Of a stretch of 64,000 nucleotides of DNA, positions 23,901 to 34,605 are shown piece after piece; position 1 is the first letter of the stretch; each line of letters opens with the position of its first letter. Under the pieces are notes generated by a model. It ran no database searches, was not told where the DNA came from, and saw nothing but the letters and a program-made list of their open reading frames with translations. The translations under genes and the position numbers were made by a program. Source of the DNA: Malikia sp. (GTDB lineage: Bacteria; Pseudomonadota; Gammaproteobacteria; Burkholderiales; Burkholderiaceae_C); contig NZ_JAQTZS010000005.1 in the NCBI RefSeq assembly GCF_028687635.1, positions 133,475 to 197,474 on the forward strand, read 5' to 3'.

Positions 23901-26627
23901 CGCCCGCGCCATCGCGTCGAGCGCCAGCAGCGCCTGCTGCTGCAGCTGAACCAGGAGCCAGAGTCCGCCCCACAGGGCGCGCGCCAGATCGTCCAAGGCC
24001 TGGCGGTAGAAGCGGGCCCTGGCCACATCGGGGCGACCTGGCGACAGGCCCGCCAACGCCCCCAGCAATGGCCCGGCCGAGAAGGCGGCGAGCACCAGGA
24101 ACAGCGCCGCCCAGGGCGACAGGCTGGCACCGGCCAGCGTCAGCAGCAACAGCGCCAGCGACATCGGTGCCACCAGCGCACGGCGCAGGTTGTCGAACAT
24201 CTTCCAGCGGTTGATGGCGCGCAGCCGGTAGCGTCCCGGACGACACAGGAAGGGCAGCAACTGCCAGTCGCCACGGGTCCAGCGGTGCACGCGCGAGGCC
24301 GCCACATCGGCGTGAAACGGGGCCTCCTCGACGACGGTGATGTCGGTCAGCGCGGCGCAGCGAGCCAGCGCACCTTCGAGCAGATCGTGGCTCAGCACCC
24401 AGCCTTCGGGCAGGCGACCCGAAAGCACCGCGTGCATCGCCCTCACGTTGAGCAGGCCCTTGCCGGTAAAAGTCCCTTCCCGGAACAGATCCTGATAGAC
24501 CTCGGAGCTGGCGGCGCTGTAGGGGTCTACGCCGCACTGGCCGGCAAACAGCCAGTGAAAGCGGGTCAAGTCCCTGGGCTCGGGCAGCGGCGTGACGATG
24601 CGCGGCTGCAGGATGCCGTAACCGGCCACCACGTGGCGGCCATCGGCATCAAGCTGGGGCTGGTTATGAGGATGGGCAGCGACGCTGACGAGCTCGCGCA
24701 GCCGCCCGGGCGGCAACTGGGTGTCGCTGTCGAGCGTGACCACATAGGCGGCCTCCCAGTCGAGGCGGGACACCTCCCCCAGATTCATGAAGGCGCTGGA
24801 CTCGCCCTGGGCCAAGGCAGCGATCAGGCTTTCGATCTTGCCGCGCTTGCGCTCCCAGCCGATCCAGCGTTGCTCGGTCTCGCTGAACTGACGCTCCCGA
24901 TGCAGCACGATGAAACGTGGCGGGATGCCGGCCTCCTGCGCCGTCCTGGGGTGGCGCGCGTTGAGCGCCATGATCTGCTGTGTCACCCGGTTCAGCGATT
25001 GGGCATCGGCAGGCATTTGTGCCTGATCGGCGTCAACCCAGTCGCTTAGCAGGGCAAACTGGGCGTGGCGCTCCGGGTTGGCGAGGTAATGCAGGCGCAA
25101 GCGGTGCACCAGCACGTCGATCGAGGCCTCGCTGCCCAACATGCAAGGGATCACGACCAGCACCCGGTGTTCGGGTGGAATCCCCTGCGCCAGGGCCAGG
25201 CGCGGCAGGCGGTCGGGCGGCAAGGACTCGCTGATCAGGCGGTTGATCACCGCGACCACCGCTTCCGAGGCCGGAAACAGCATCAGCAGCACCAGCGGCA
25301 TCATCCAGACGGCGTCCTCCACGCCAGCCACTCCGGTACGGTAGCGCGACAGCAGCCAGGTGACCAGTCCCAGGCTGCCCAGCAGCAACGACCCCAGGTA
25401 GACGGGCAAGGCCAGCGGGCGGCTGACGACGCGCCAGGACAGCGCCGCGCGCGCGGGCAGGCCGAGCGCACGCACCAGCCTGGGCCGGCCGGCACCCGTC
25501 AGCCAGTGGCCGGCCACGGCTTGGGGCTCGCCCTGGGCCGAGTGCATCAGCTCCAGCAGCGTCTTGCCGACCTCGTACTCGCTGCGCCCACCACGCCGGG
25601 CCAGCCGCTCGATGCCATGCAGGGTCTGGTCGCGCGTGGCGCCGTCCTCGGCCTCGAACAAGGGTGAAGTCAGCATCAGCTGCATCAGGGGGTTGGTGCG
25701 GGCAACGATCTCCGGCCATTCGGCCGCGCCGATCGTGCGCAGCGAAGTGAGCGCGTTGCTGACGCTCAGGTTGTCGGCGGCCTGGTCGACGCCTTGCTGC
25801 GTCTGCAGAGCGGCCAGGTCCGGCAGCGCGTTGTGCAGCCACTCCTGATGCAAGGCGTGATCGGTGGCGCGGCGCACCTGCAGGCGTTGCGCCATCTGCA
25901 ACAGGAAGGCCCGACCGACGCCGCGCCGCTCAAGCCAGGCGAGCAACTGGTCCAGCGCGGCCAGACTGAAACGGTCCAGGCGGTCACAGCACAGGTTGGC
26001 GACCTCGCGCGCCGCCTTGTGGGTCGCCTCGCGTTCGGCCAGGCGGCGCAGGTTCTCGATCAGGACCACGCGCAAGGTGATCGGCAGCGCCCAGACCTCG
26101 CACAGCCTGAGCTCACGCGCCTGCTGATAGGCGCCCAGGAACTGGATCAACAGCTCGTCGTCGAAGGCGCTGTCGGTATGGGCGACGAAAGCCCAGGCCA
26201 CGCCGTAGACGCGCGGCAAGCCGGCCAGCGGCGGGTTCAGCAGCTTGGGCAGGGCCTGGAAATAGCGGCGCGGCAAGCCCTCGTGGATCTCCTGGAGTTG
26301 CGCCTCGATCACATGGGAGTTGTCGAGCAGCCATTCGGAGGCCGGGCTGACGTCATAGCCCTTGCCCGCTTGCGCGCCCAGATAGGCGCAAGCCTCGCGC
26401 AACATGCGGATATTGTCTTGCAGGCGCGGAAAGAAGGTCTCGCCGCGCGTTCTGGCTTCGGCCACGAGATGCGTGTCGCCCAGGCTTTGTCCATGCTGGG
26501 CGAAGCGCTGCAGACCAAAGATCTCGGATCGGATCGGAGACTGAAGCTGGCCTTCGGCGGGATCGAGGATGCGGCACAAGTCCGGTGACGCATCGGGTAA
26601 CAGTCGCCACAGTTCGGACCTGGCCAT
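17949..26627 (-). CDS. ndvB: cyclic beta-1,2-glucan synthase (NdvB/ChvB type)
   Basis: 2892 residues, matching the giant rhizobial NdvB/ChvB. It is an inner-membrane enzyme that builds and cyclises beta-1,2-glucan and controls its length. Order: N-terminal helical domain (1-400); membrane helices near 405-460; a GT84 glycosyltransferase region with VVTLDSDTQLPPG near 630; membrane helices near 815-860 and 940-985; a glycoamylase-like block GLRSWAGSMFEYLMPGL near 1345; two beta-rich carbohydrate-binding regions; and a GH94-type phosphorylase domain with GGGDWNDGMNRVG near 2560. Rhizobial relatives make osmoregulated periplasmic glucans needed for hypo-osmotic growth and host interaction. A small membrane-protein gene ends 3 nt before its ATG and may be co-transcribed. 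No separate exporter (NdvA) is seen nearby. Confidence 0.92.
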   Translation of the reverse strand: MARSELWRLLPDASPDLCRILDPAEGQLQSPIRSEIFGLQRFAQHGQSLGDTHLVAEARTRGETFFPRLQDNIRMLREACAYLGAQAGKGYDVSPASEWLLDNSHVIEAQLQEIHEGLPRRYFQALPKLLNPPLAGLPRVYGVAWAFVAHTDSAFDDELLIQFLGAYQQARELRLCEVWALPITLRVVLIENLRRLAEREATHKAAREVANLCCDRLDRFSLAALDQLLAWLERRGVGRAFLLQMAQRLQVRRATDHALHQEWLHNALPDLAALQTQQGVDQAADNLSVSNALTSLRTIGAAEWPEIVARTNPLMQLMLTSPLFEAEDGATRDQTLHGIERLARRGGRSEYEVGKTLLELMHSAQGEPQAVAGHWLTGAGRPRLVRALGLPARAALSWRVVSRPLALPVYLGSLLLGSLGLVTWLLSRYRTGVAGVEDAVWMMPLVLLMLFPASEAVVAVINRLISESLPPDRLPRLALAQGIPPEHRVLVVIPCMLGSEASIDVLVHRLRLHYLANPERHAQFALLSDWVDADQAQMPADAQSLNRVTQQIMALNARHPRTAQEAGIPPRFIVLHRERQFSETEQRWIGWERKRGKIESLIAALAQGESSAFMNLGEVSRLDWEAAYVVTLDSDTQLPPGRLRELVSVAAHPHNQPQLDADGRHVVAGYGILQPRIVTPLPEPRDLTRFHWLFAGQCGVDPYSAASSEVYQDLFREGTFTGKGLLNVRAMHAVLSGRLPEGWVLSHDLLEGALARCAALTDITVVEEAPFHADVAASRVHRWTRGDWQLLPFLCRPGRYRLRAINRWKMFDNLRRALVAPMSLALLLLTLAGASLSPWAALFLVLAAFSAGPLLGALAGLSPGRPDVARARFYRQALDDLARALWGGLWLLVQLQQQALLALDAMARALYRMGISQRHLLQWTTAAAAQAQARTQFAALLRLHWKEPLLALCLLAGLWLAATPWPALSILLCLLWASAPVATWWASRPRPARQEALPQQQQAYLAGIARDTWRLFERCVGAQDHHLPPDNLQTWPYDMVAHRTSPTNIGLYLLSVACARQFGWIGTRELLTRLEATLATLQSLQRHRGHFFNWYDTQTLAPLLPMYVSTVDSGNLSGHLLAVGQACLELAQAPHETGAAQRALQASRQRLAPLLEQWPDLAGDQALAQLLALPDPLQACQNAEFERLLRAASDELAAWRPDATREPSQDPTLKPGLHDQLRWLLSDHLATLRSAWLDTQAQACGETSGATQRLQAIAHEFGLLAWQADFAFLYHGQRHLFHIGYRVAEQQLDAGLYDLLASESRLTSLLAIAKGDVPVRHWAALGRPFYASGAQAGLRSWAGSMFEYLMPGLVLAEPPGSALDEACALALREQMAFGAAQGLPWGISESAHAGQDYTLAYQYAPQGVPSLALRRTPPDELVIAPYATALAAQRAPQLAAANFAALEQRAGRARYGFMEALDFSPARQVGKQPFRPVRTFMAHHQGMSLIALANLLLDAPAQRWGMANAHIEAVASLLHERAPRELPACCAHAPRLPAQPLPRPAQRLLREVVPGQAAVESTHLLSNGRYHVTLRANGAGWSRWGQAAITRWRDDALRDAHGHFFYLRRLEPGQDGATSRPVSLTQHPAPDSGAHYKSTHHADRICFDASWPDLAAHLMVWVSPEDDIEFREVELRNLSDRPLELELMSAFELALTDPRADEAHPAFTSLFVRAQWQPQHQALWFERQPRLPSEPALSIAHFLVCSGTQGVDLRVLADRQRWRGRNRACSQPLADFPPWPAASADVGAPLDDAQPLALETGLDPVCAMSVRLSIAPNAKARLTFATAASDQAATLRAVVDKYRQRSHVQRASLMSATLSRIRLDALGITAENFALIQTMTTAVLLSLTRPQARSQPPQQAIDERCDRRLLWRFGISGDRPIILVRVSVVQNLGLLRSLAQALRWWTWGGVACDLVVVSAEPSSYQMPLHRDIATLRERYEANIPALSGNAGPINTGFHVLRADEVGSVEASTLNRLACLVFHADGRPLQQHMREWTAQHEQDRADRRQKSVAGVTVAAARPAVPPEPRGAFDPDSGEFRFETGAGRRPARPWVNVLANQTFGTLLSEAGGGYSWAVNSRLNQLTAWSNDPVVDPPAEWFLLQDLATRQIWSVTASAWGDGTLTYRVSHGPGQSRISHRRGELEVTASWCVDPLTSVKQISLRLVNQGRRPLQLRVMAMAEWMLGASRVDRNTVHTALHRQRLPSLQGAGLADQAVPASTLTALLGTQSEHASGFGQGTAFLAAFHPESQLPDWTCDRREFFDASGALVWPDPLGQRQGAGLDPCAALVMLVSLSPGEMVERVFLLGYGADPEAARQLASSAVLKPAGQRQQEVRASWDGLLGSVQVKTPDPLFDVMVNRWLLYQAVACRLWAKAGFYQAGGATGFRDQLQDAMALAWAAPDLLRQQILHHTSRQFVEGDVQHWWHAPTGAGVRTHSSDDLLWLPHACVHYLRASGDLSLLDQSLPFLEGPAIPEQAEDWYGVPAVSARQASVYEHCALMLDRSLRVGAHGLPLMGGGDWNDGMNRVGHEGRGESVWLGWFLCRLVADFAPLARARGDQARASRWESAAQGWQSVLNGSSWDGQWFKRAYFDDGRALGSQANAECRIDLIAQAWSVLSGAADPDLQRLALAAVRACLVDREAGLIRLLDPPFAHASPSAGYIQAYPAGVRENGAQYTHAGVWTLMAQAGLASRRPADSGLADLVYDYFTYLSPAHRASHPVWGPRYRLEPYVVAADIYSQPPYVGRGGWSWYTGAAAWLHRAAIESICGLQLEAKTLHFRPCLPGHWPRVELTLHRAGRSLRFILVRATASEALAATESLAAQLLLPGQPLAWSELESDATFVIPLLDDEAAG

Positions 26628-26630
26628 GCC

Positions 26631-26891
26631 TCATCGCACCTGCGCGCTGACACCGATCAACAGCGCCATCGTCACCAGCGTGGTAACAAAGCGGCCCGCC
26701 ACAAAACCCTCCAGCGCCTCGAACATGCAGCGCAAGGCGAACAGTCGGCCGGACGAGCAGCGGCACAGCTGCAGGTGCTCGACCAGGGCCGACAGCTCCA
26801 GCGGCGAGAGGCTCGCTTGGCCCCCCAGCGCGGCGGTGCTCCAGCGGGAATTGGCGCAATTGGCGCAATTGGCGCAGACAGGTGTATCCAT
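26631..26891 (-). CDS. small Cys-rich putative membrane protein upstream of ndvB
   Basis: 86 residues, not recognised. It begins with a cysteine-dense stretch MDTPVCANCANCAN, has a further Cys pair plus one Cys in LQLCRCSSGRLFALRCMF, and ends with a hydrophobic helix (about 64-83, FVAGRFVTTLVTMALLIGV). The pattern suggests a metal- or redox-binding head on a membrane anchor, or a zinc-finger-like regulator; this is inference. The start is convincing: AAGGAG lies 6 nt before ATG. The stop is only 3 nt from the ndvB start, so the two are likely coupled. The CAN repeat is encoded by a 9-nt tandem repeat. Confidence 0.6.
   Translation of the reverse strand: MDTPVCANCANCANSRWSTAALGGQASLSPLELSALVEHLQLCRCSSGRLFALRCMFEALEGFVAGRFVTTLVTMALLIGVSAQVR
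26849..26875. repeat. three perfect 9-nt tandem copies (AATTGGCGC)
   Basis: Units at 26849-26857, 26858-26866 and 26867-26875. Because the unit is a multiple of three, it encodes the Cys-Ala-Asn repeat in the minus-strand small gene, and changes in copy number would keep the frame. Confidence 0.9.
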
Positions 26892-27157
26892 CCCAAGCTC
26901 CTTGAAAATTCAAAATGAAGATGACGCCAATTCAACCGCCAGTCTGTGCGCGAGCGCACCCAGAACCCGCAGCGCTGCGGGACCCGACGACCCTGACACC
27001 CAGGTTGTTTCCAGGGCAGGAACGCAGCGGCCGCGGCTTCGAACGTAAAATCCGGTCATCTATCGCACCCACCCTGGCTGCTCGTCGAGCAGCTTTGTTT
27101 TTTCACTCAGGCCTTGCCAGGCAAGACTGGCAGGCCCTTCTGGATAAGGTCCCGGCC

Positions 27158-27973
27158 ATGACCGTCACCATCAAGGATGCCGCCGGCATCGCCGCCATGC
27201 GCGTCGCCTGCCGCCTCGCGGCCGAGGTGCTCGACTACCTCGAGCCCTTCATCAAACCCGGCGTCACCACCAACGAACTCGACCGGCTCGCGCACGACTA
27301 CATGGTCGATGTGCAAGGCTGCATCCCGGCGCCGCTGAACTACGCGCCGCACGGCGGCACGCCCTACCCGAAAAGCATCTGCACCTCGGTCAACCATGTG
27401 ATCTGCCACGGCATCCCGAACGACAAGCCGCTCAAGAAGGGCGACATCGTCAACCTGGACATCACGACGATCAAGGACGGCTGGCATGGCGACACCAGCC
27501 GCATGGCCATCGTCGGCGAGGCTTCGCCAGCGGCCAAGCGCCTGTGCCAGATCACCTACGAGGCGATGTGGAAGGGCATCGAGAAGGTCAAGGCCGGCGC
27601 ACGCCTGGGCGACATCGGTCACGCGATCCAGGTCTTCGCCGAGGGCGCCGGCTACTCGGTGGTGCGCGAGTTCTGCGGCCACGGCATCGGCGAGAAGTTC
27701 CATGAGGACCCGCAGGTGCTGCACTACGGCAAGCCCGGCACCGGCATGGAGCTCAAGGCCGGCATGACGATCACGATCGAACCCATGATCAACCAGGGCC
27801 GCCGCGAGCTCAAGGAGATGAACGACGGCTGGGGCATCGTGACCAAGGACCGCTCGCTGTCGGCGCAGTGGGAGCACACCGTGCTGGTGACCGAGACCGG
27901 CTACGAGGTGCTGACGGTATCGAGCGGCATGCCGCCGGTGCCGGCCTTCGTTCAGCACGGCATCGGCGCCTGA
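27158..27973 (+). CDS. map: type I methionine aminopeptidase
   Basis: 271 residues from the ATG chosen because [20 protein letters not shown] matches the family N-terminus; the frame is open further upstream but codes for nothing family-like. It removes the initiator Met from nascent proteins. Metal ligands are in place: the two Asp in [19 protein letters not shown], His in CGHGIG, Glu in TIEPM and Glu in WEHTV. AAGG lies 8 nt upstream. It is usually next to rpsB; here glnD follows after 22 nt, a common Burkholderiales order. Confidence 0.96.
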   Translation: MTVTIKDAAGIAAMRVACRLAAEVLDYLEPFIKPGVTTNELDRLAHDYMVDVQGCIPAPLNYAPHGGTPYPKSICTSVNHVICHGIPNDKPLKKGDIVNLDITTIKDGWHGDTSRMAIVGEASPAAKRLCQITYEAMWKGIEKVKAGARLGDIGHAIQVFAEGAGYSVVREFCGHGIGEKFHEDPQVLHYGKPGTGMELKAGMTITIEPMINQGRRELKEMNDGWGIVTKDRSLSAQWEHTVLVTETGYEVLTVSSGMPPVPAFVQHGIGA

Positions 27974-27995
27974 TCAGATACCAGGCCAGCACGAC

Positions 27996-30644
27996 ATGAT
28001 CGCCGAGCGCATCGACCTGCCCGCCCTGAAACAGCATTACCGCGAGGGCAAGTCGGCCGTGCTGGCCGAGATCGCCGCGCTCGGGCCCAATTCGCGCGCT
28101 GTCCGTGGCCTGTTGCGGCGACTGAGCCGCTGCACCGACGAGTTGCTGCAGCAACTGTGGCAGGCGTCCGGATTCGAGCCCGACATGGCCCTGGTGGCGG
28201 TCGGCGGCTATGGCCGCGGCGAGCTCTTTCCCTACTCCGACGTCGACGTGCTGCTGCTGCTGCATGATGGCGCCTTGCTTGAGCAGGACGAACACTTGAG
28301 GAGCCGGGTCGAGTCCTTCATCGGAGCTTGCTGGGACGTCGGGCTGGAGATCGGGTCCAGCGTGCGCACCCGCGCCGAATGCCTGGCCGAGGCGGCGCAG
28401 GACATCACGGTGCAGACCTCGCTGCTGGAGAACCGTCTGGTCGCCGGCCAGCACAGCGCCTGGCAGGCGCTGGAGCGGGCGCTGAGCGCGGCCATGGAGC
28501 CGGCGGACTTCTTCACCGCCAAGCTGCTGGAGCTGCAGCAGCGCCACCAGAAATACGAGAACACGCCCTACTCGCTGGAGCCCAACTGCAAGGAGTCCCC
28601 CGGCGGGCTGCGCGACTTGCAGGTGCTGCTCTGGACCACGAAAGCGGCCGGACTCGGCCGCAGCTGGGACGAGCTCGGCCGCAACGGGCTGGCCACCGCG
28701 CTCGAAGTGCGCCAGATCAAGGCCAACGAGGCCCTGCTGAGCCTGATCCGTGCCCGGCTGCATCTGCTGGCGCGCCGGCGCGAGGACCGGCTGGTGTTCG
28801 ACCTGCAGGCTGCGCTGGCCGAATCCTTCGGCTATCGCGCCACCTTTCCCGAGGAGGGACAGGTGGCCAGCACCAAGGGCGCGCGCCGCGCCAGCGAACA
28901 GCTGATGCGGCGCTACTACTGGGCGGCCAAGGCCGTGACCCAGCTCAATCAGATCCTGCTGCTCAACATCCAGGAGCGCATAGGCCAGCGCGGCAGCGAC
29001 GCCTGCCCTGAAGCAAGTCCGATCAACGAGCGCTTCCTCGACAAGGGCGGCATGCTGGAGGTGGCCTACGACGCGCTGTACATCCAGCATCCCGAAGCGA
29101 TACTGGAGACCTTCCTGCTGCTCCAGAGCCAGCCGGGCATCCAGGGCCTGTCGACGCGCACGCTGCGCGCCCTCTACAACGCGCGACCGGTGATGAATGC
29201 GGCCTTCAGGCGCGACCCGCGCAACCGGGCCACCTTCCTGCAGATCCTGCAGCAGCCCGAGGGCCTGATGCATGCGCTGCGGCTGATGAACCAGACCTCG
29301 GTGCTGGGACGCTACCTCTGGGTGTTCCGCGCCATCGTCGGGCAGATGCAGCACGACCTGTTCCACGTCTACACGGTGGATCAGCATATCCTGATGGTGC
29401 TGCGCAACATGCGCCGCTTCTTCATCGCCGAGCATTCGCACGAGTACCCGTTCTGCTCGCAGCTGGCCGCCGGCTGGGACAAGCCCTGGCTGCTCTACAC
29501 CGCGGCGCTGTTTCACGACATCGCCAAGGGGCGCGGCGGTGACCATTCCCAGCTCGGCGCGGTCGAGGCGCGGCGCTTCTGCCGCGAGCACCAGATCGCG
29601 CGCGAGGATGCCGACATGATCGCCTTCCTGGTCGGCCAGCACCTGACGATGAGCCATGTGGCGCAGAAGCAGGACTTGAGCGACCCGGACGTGATCGACG
29701 CCTTTGCGCGCCTAGTCGGTGACGAGCGCCATTTGACGGCGCTGTATCTGCTGACGGTGGCCGACATCCGTGGCACCAGCCCCAAGGTCTGGAACGCCTG
29801 GAAGGGTCGTCTGCTGGAAGACCTGTACCGGGCCACGCTGCGCGCCTTGGGCGGGCGCGCGCCGGACCAGGGCGCGGTGGTCGAGGGGCGCAAGCGCGAG
29901 GCGCTGACGCTGCTGGCGCTGCATACCCTGCCGCACATGGCCCACAAGGCGCTGTGGGATCAGCTCGACGTGAGCTACTTCATGCGCCACCGGGGTGACG
30001 AGATCGCCTGGCACACCCGCATGCTGTCGCGCCCGCTGTCTCAGCTGGGCGCGGGCGCGGCGCATCCGACCTTGGTGCGCGCGCGTCCCTCGCCCGAGGG
30101 CGAGGGCCTGCAGGTGCTGGTCTACACCGCCGACCAGCCCGACCTGTTCGCCCGCATCTGCGGCTACTTCGACAGCGCGGGCTTCAGCATCCTCGACGCC
30201 AAGGTCCACACCACGCGCGACGGCCATGCGCTCGACACCTTCCAGCTGGTGTCGCCCGAGCTGTCCGAGCATTACCGGGAGCTGATCGCCATGGTGGAGG
30301 TCGAGCTCGCGCGCACGGTCGACTTGCGCGGCCCGCTGCCAGCGCCCAGCCGCGGCCGGCAGTCACGCCGGGTCAAGAGCTTCCCGGTCATCCCGCGGGT
30401 CACGCTGCATCCCGACGACAAGGCGCAGTGCTGGGTGCTGACGATCTCGTCAAGCGACCGGGTCGGCCTGCTCTACAGCATCGCGCGCGTGCTGGCGCAG
30501 CACGAGATCAACCTGCAGCTGGCCAAGGTCACGACGCTGGGCGAGCGGGTCGAGGACATCTTCCTGATCAGCGGCCCGGCACTGCGACACAACCGCGAGC
30601 AGATCGAGATCGAGACCGAACTGCTCGAGGCGCTCAAGGACTGA
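27996..30644 (+). CDS. glnD: bifunctional PII uridylyltransferase/uridylyl-removing enzyme
   Basis: 882 residues. It senses glutamine and adds or removes UMP on PII proteins, controlling nitrogen assimilation. The nucleotidyltransferase domain shows [19 protein letters not shown] near 69-87. The HD domain shows [18 protein letters not shown] near 505-522. Two C-terminal ACT domains cover about 705-790 and 810-880 ([20 protein letters not shown]). All catalytic motifs are intact. It lies 22 nt after map. Confidence 0.97.
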   Translation: MIAERIDLPALKQHYREGKSAVLAEIAALGPNSRAVRGLLRRLSRCTDELLQQLWQASGFEPDMALVAVGGYGRGELFPYSDVDVLLLLHDGALLEQDEHLRSRVESFIGACWDVGLEIGSSVRTRAECLAEAAQDITVQTSLLENRLVAGQHSAWQALERALSAAMEPADFFTAKLLELQQRHQKYENTPYSLEPNCKESPGGLRDLQVLLWTTKAAGLGRSWDELGRNGLATALEVRQIKANEALLSLIRARLHLLARRREDRLVFDLQAALAESFGYRATFPEEGQVASTKGARRASEQLMRRYYWAAKAVTQLNQILLLNIQERIGQRGSDACPEASPINERFLDKGGMLEVAYDALYIQHPEAILETFLLLQSQPGIQGLSTRTLRALYNARPVMNAAFRRDPRNRATFLQILQQPEGLMHALRLMNQTSVLGRYLWVFRAIVGQMQHDLFHVYTVDQHILMVLRNMRRFFIAEHSHEYPFCSQLAAGWDKPWLLYTAALFHDIAKGRGGDHSQLGAVEARRFCREHQIAREDADMIAFLVGQHLTMSHVAQKQDLSDPDVIDAFARLVGDERHLTALYLLTVADIRGTSPKVWNAWKGRLLEDLYRATLRALGGRAPDQGAVVEGRKREALTLLALHTLPHMAHKALWDQLDVSYFMRHRGDEIAWHTRMLSRPLSQLGAGAAHPTLVRARPSPEGEGLQVLVYTADQPDLFARICGYFDSAGFSILDAKVHTTRDGHALDTFQLVSPELSEHYRELIAMVEVELARTVDLRGPLPAPSRGRQSRRVKSFPVIPRVTLHPDDKAQCWVLTISSSDRVGLLYSIARVLAQHEINLQLAKVTTLGERVEDIFLISGPALRHNREQIEIETELLEALKD

Positions 30645-30669
30645 GGGACCGGACGACCGGGCGCGGGCT

Positions 30670-31209
30670 TCAGTCGTCGGGCAGCGTGTCAAGCCCCGGA
30701 AACAGCACGTCGGTGTAGCCAAACAGGCTGAAGTCGCGCATGCGCATCGGGTAGAGCTTGCCGTCGAGGTGATCGCATTCGTGCTGGACCACGCGGGCGT
30801 GAAAGCCCTCGACCTCGCGCTCGACGGGCTGACCATAGGCATCGAAGCCACGGTAATGCACGCGCAGGTAACGCGGCACCTTGCCGCGCAGACCCGGCAC
30901 CGACAGGCAGCCCTCCCAGTCGAGGTCTTGCTCGTCGCCGAGCGGGATGATCTCGGGGTTGATCAGCACGGTGCGCGGCACCGGCGCCTGCTTGGGGTAG
31001 CGCGGGTTGTGCTGACCGCTGCCGAAGATCACGACGCGCAGGTTCTCGCCGATCTGCGGCGCGGCCAGGCCGGCGCCATGGGCCGCCGTCATCGTGTCTT
31101 GCATGTCCTGCAACAGCCGATGCAGCTCGGGGGTATCGAAATGGGACACCGGCAAGGCCTGGCGCAGCAGGCGCGGGTCTCCCATCCTGAGGATTTCACG
31201 TACGGGCAT
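30670..31209 (-). CDS. def: peptide deformylase
   Basis: 179 residues. It removes the formyl group from new proteins. The three family motifs are present: GLAAPQIGE (47-55), EGCLSVPG with metal ligand Cys101, and QHECDHLDG with His143, Glu144 and His147. The gene is convergent with glnD and lies downstream of ligA on the same strand (49-nt gap). The gene is usually paired with fmt, which is not seen here, so another def copy elsewhere is likely. Confidence 0.96.
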   Translation of the reverse strand: MPVREILRMGDPRLLRQALPVSHFDTPELHRLLQDMQDTMTAAHGAGLAAPQIGENLRVVIFGSGQHNPRYPKQAPVPRTVLINPEIIPLGDEQDLDWEGCLSVPGLRGKVPRYLRVHYRGFDAYGQPVEREVEGFHARVVQHECDHLDGKLYPMRMRDFSLFGYTDVLFPGLDTLPDD

Positions 31210-31258
31210 CTGGGTCTCCTCCTGCAGGCCGCGTCTGATGCGCAGCCTCCAGACAAGT

Positions 31259-33553
<2,295 letters not shown>

Positions 33554-33718
33554 TCAGGAAAAACAGGGAAATCGGATGCCGGAACCCGCAACGGGCCCGG
33601 ACGCTGGCCCGCATTATCCCGCTCCGGCGCCAAGGTCGGCTGGCGCTGGCATGGCGACGTCGGGATTCTCCTGCGGTATGCTCCCGGATCTTGGCTCTAT
33701 TGAACGGCTGAACCCATC

Positions 33719-34588
33719 ATGACGAAACTGACTTCCCGCGCGCGCCGCACCCTGCTCGGCGCTGCTTTCCTTTGCGCCGCCGGCATGAGCCAGGCCCAGA
33801 CCTCGCCCCAGGTGCTGCGCGTGACGGCCATCCCCGACGAATCCCCGACCGAGCTGGCACGCAAGGCCGCGCCGCTGGTGAAGTACCTCGAAAGCCGGCT
33901 CGGCATGAAGGTGGAGTTCACCCCGGTCAGTGATTACGCCGCCGCGGTCGAGACCCTGGTCAACAAGAAGGTCGACCTGGCCTGGTTTGGCGGCTTTACC
34001 TTCGTGCAGGCCAAGGTGCGCTCGGGCGGCAAGGTGATCCCGCTGGTGCAGCGCGAGGAGGACGAGAAGTTCCGCTCGGTCTTCATCACCGCCGACCCGG
34101 CGATCAAGCAGCTGGCCGACCTCAAGGGCAAGGATGTGAGCTTCGGCTCGCAGAGCTCTACCAGCGGCCACCTGATGCCGCGCAGCTTCCTGCTGCAGGC
34201 CGGCCTCGCCCCCGAGAAGGATTTCAAGCGTGTCGCCTACAGCGGGGCGCATGACGCGACCATCGCGGCGGTGGCCTCGGGCAAGGTGCAGGCCGGCGCG
34301 CTCAACATCTCGGTCTGGGACAAGTTCGTCACCGACAAGAAGGTCGACACCAGCAAGGTGCGCGCCTTCTACACCACGCCGGCCTATTACGACTACAACT
34401 GGACCGTGCATGCCGACATGCCGGCCGCACTGCGCGAGAAGATCGCGCAAGCCTTCCTGAGCTTGAGCAAGGCCACGCCCGAGGGCAAGGAAATCCTCGA
34501 TCTGCAGCGCGCGACCCGCTTCGTGCCGACCAAGGTCGAAAACTACCAGGGCATCGAGGCCGCCGCGCGCAGCGCCGATCTGCTCTGA
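33719..34588 (+). CDS. PhnD-like periplasmic binding protein, probably for a selenium oxyanion
   Basis: 289 residues. Signal peptide 1-26 ends GMSQAQ. The mature part matches the PhnD/phosphonate-phosphite binding family: VLRVTAIPDESPTEL, KKVDLAWFGGFTFVQAKVRS, the anion-contact region GSQSSTSGHL, and DKKVDTSKVRAFYTTP. A clade of this family is annotated in databases as putative selenate-binding, based on co-occurrence with selD. The genes here lie next to selU and selD, supporting that reading. No phn catabolic genes are present, which argues against phosphonate use. The substrate is inferred, not shown. ATP-binding and two permease genes follow. Confidence 0.8.
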   Translation: MTKLTSRARRTLLGAAFLCAAGMSQAQTSPQVLRVTAIPDESPTELARKAAPLVKYLESRLGMKVEFTPVSDYAAAVETLVNKKVDLAWFGGFTFVQAKVRSGGKVIPLVQREEDEKFRSVFITADPAIKQLADLKGKDVSFGSQSSTSGHLMPRSFLLQAGLAPEKDFKRVAYSGAHDATIAAVASGKVQAGALNISVWDKFVTDKKVDTSKVRAFYTTPAYYDYNWTVHADMPAALREKIAQAFLSLSKATPEGKEILDLQRATRFVPTKVENYQGIEAAARSADLL

Positions 34589-34605
34589 ACCGTTCGGGGG
34601 CTGGT

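Noticed and set aside
20511..25049. 1512-codon open frame on the plus strand opposite ndvB
   Set aside because: It lies wholly inside the NdvB gene on the other strand, its translation is His/Gln/Arg-rich low-complexity sequence, and high GC with biased third positions explains the lack of stops.
26849..26875. CRISPR-like repeat
   Set aside because: Units are only 9 nt, directly adjacent with no spacers, and lie inside a coding frame.
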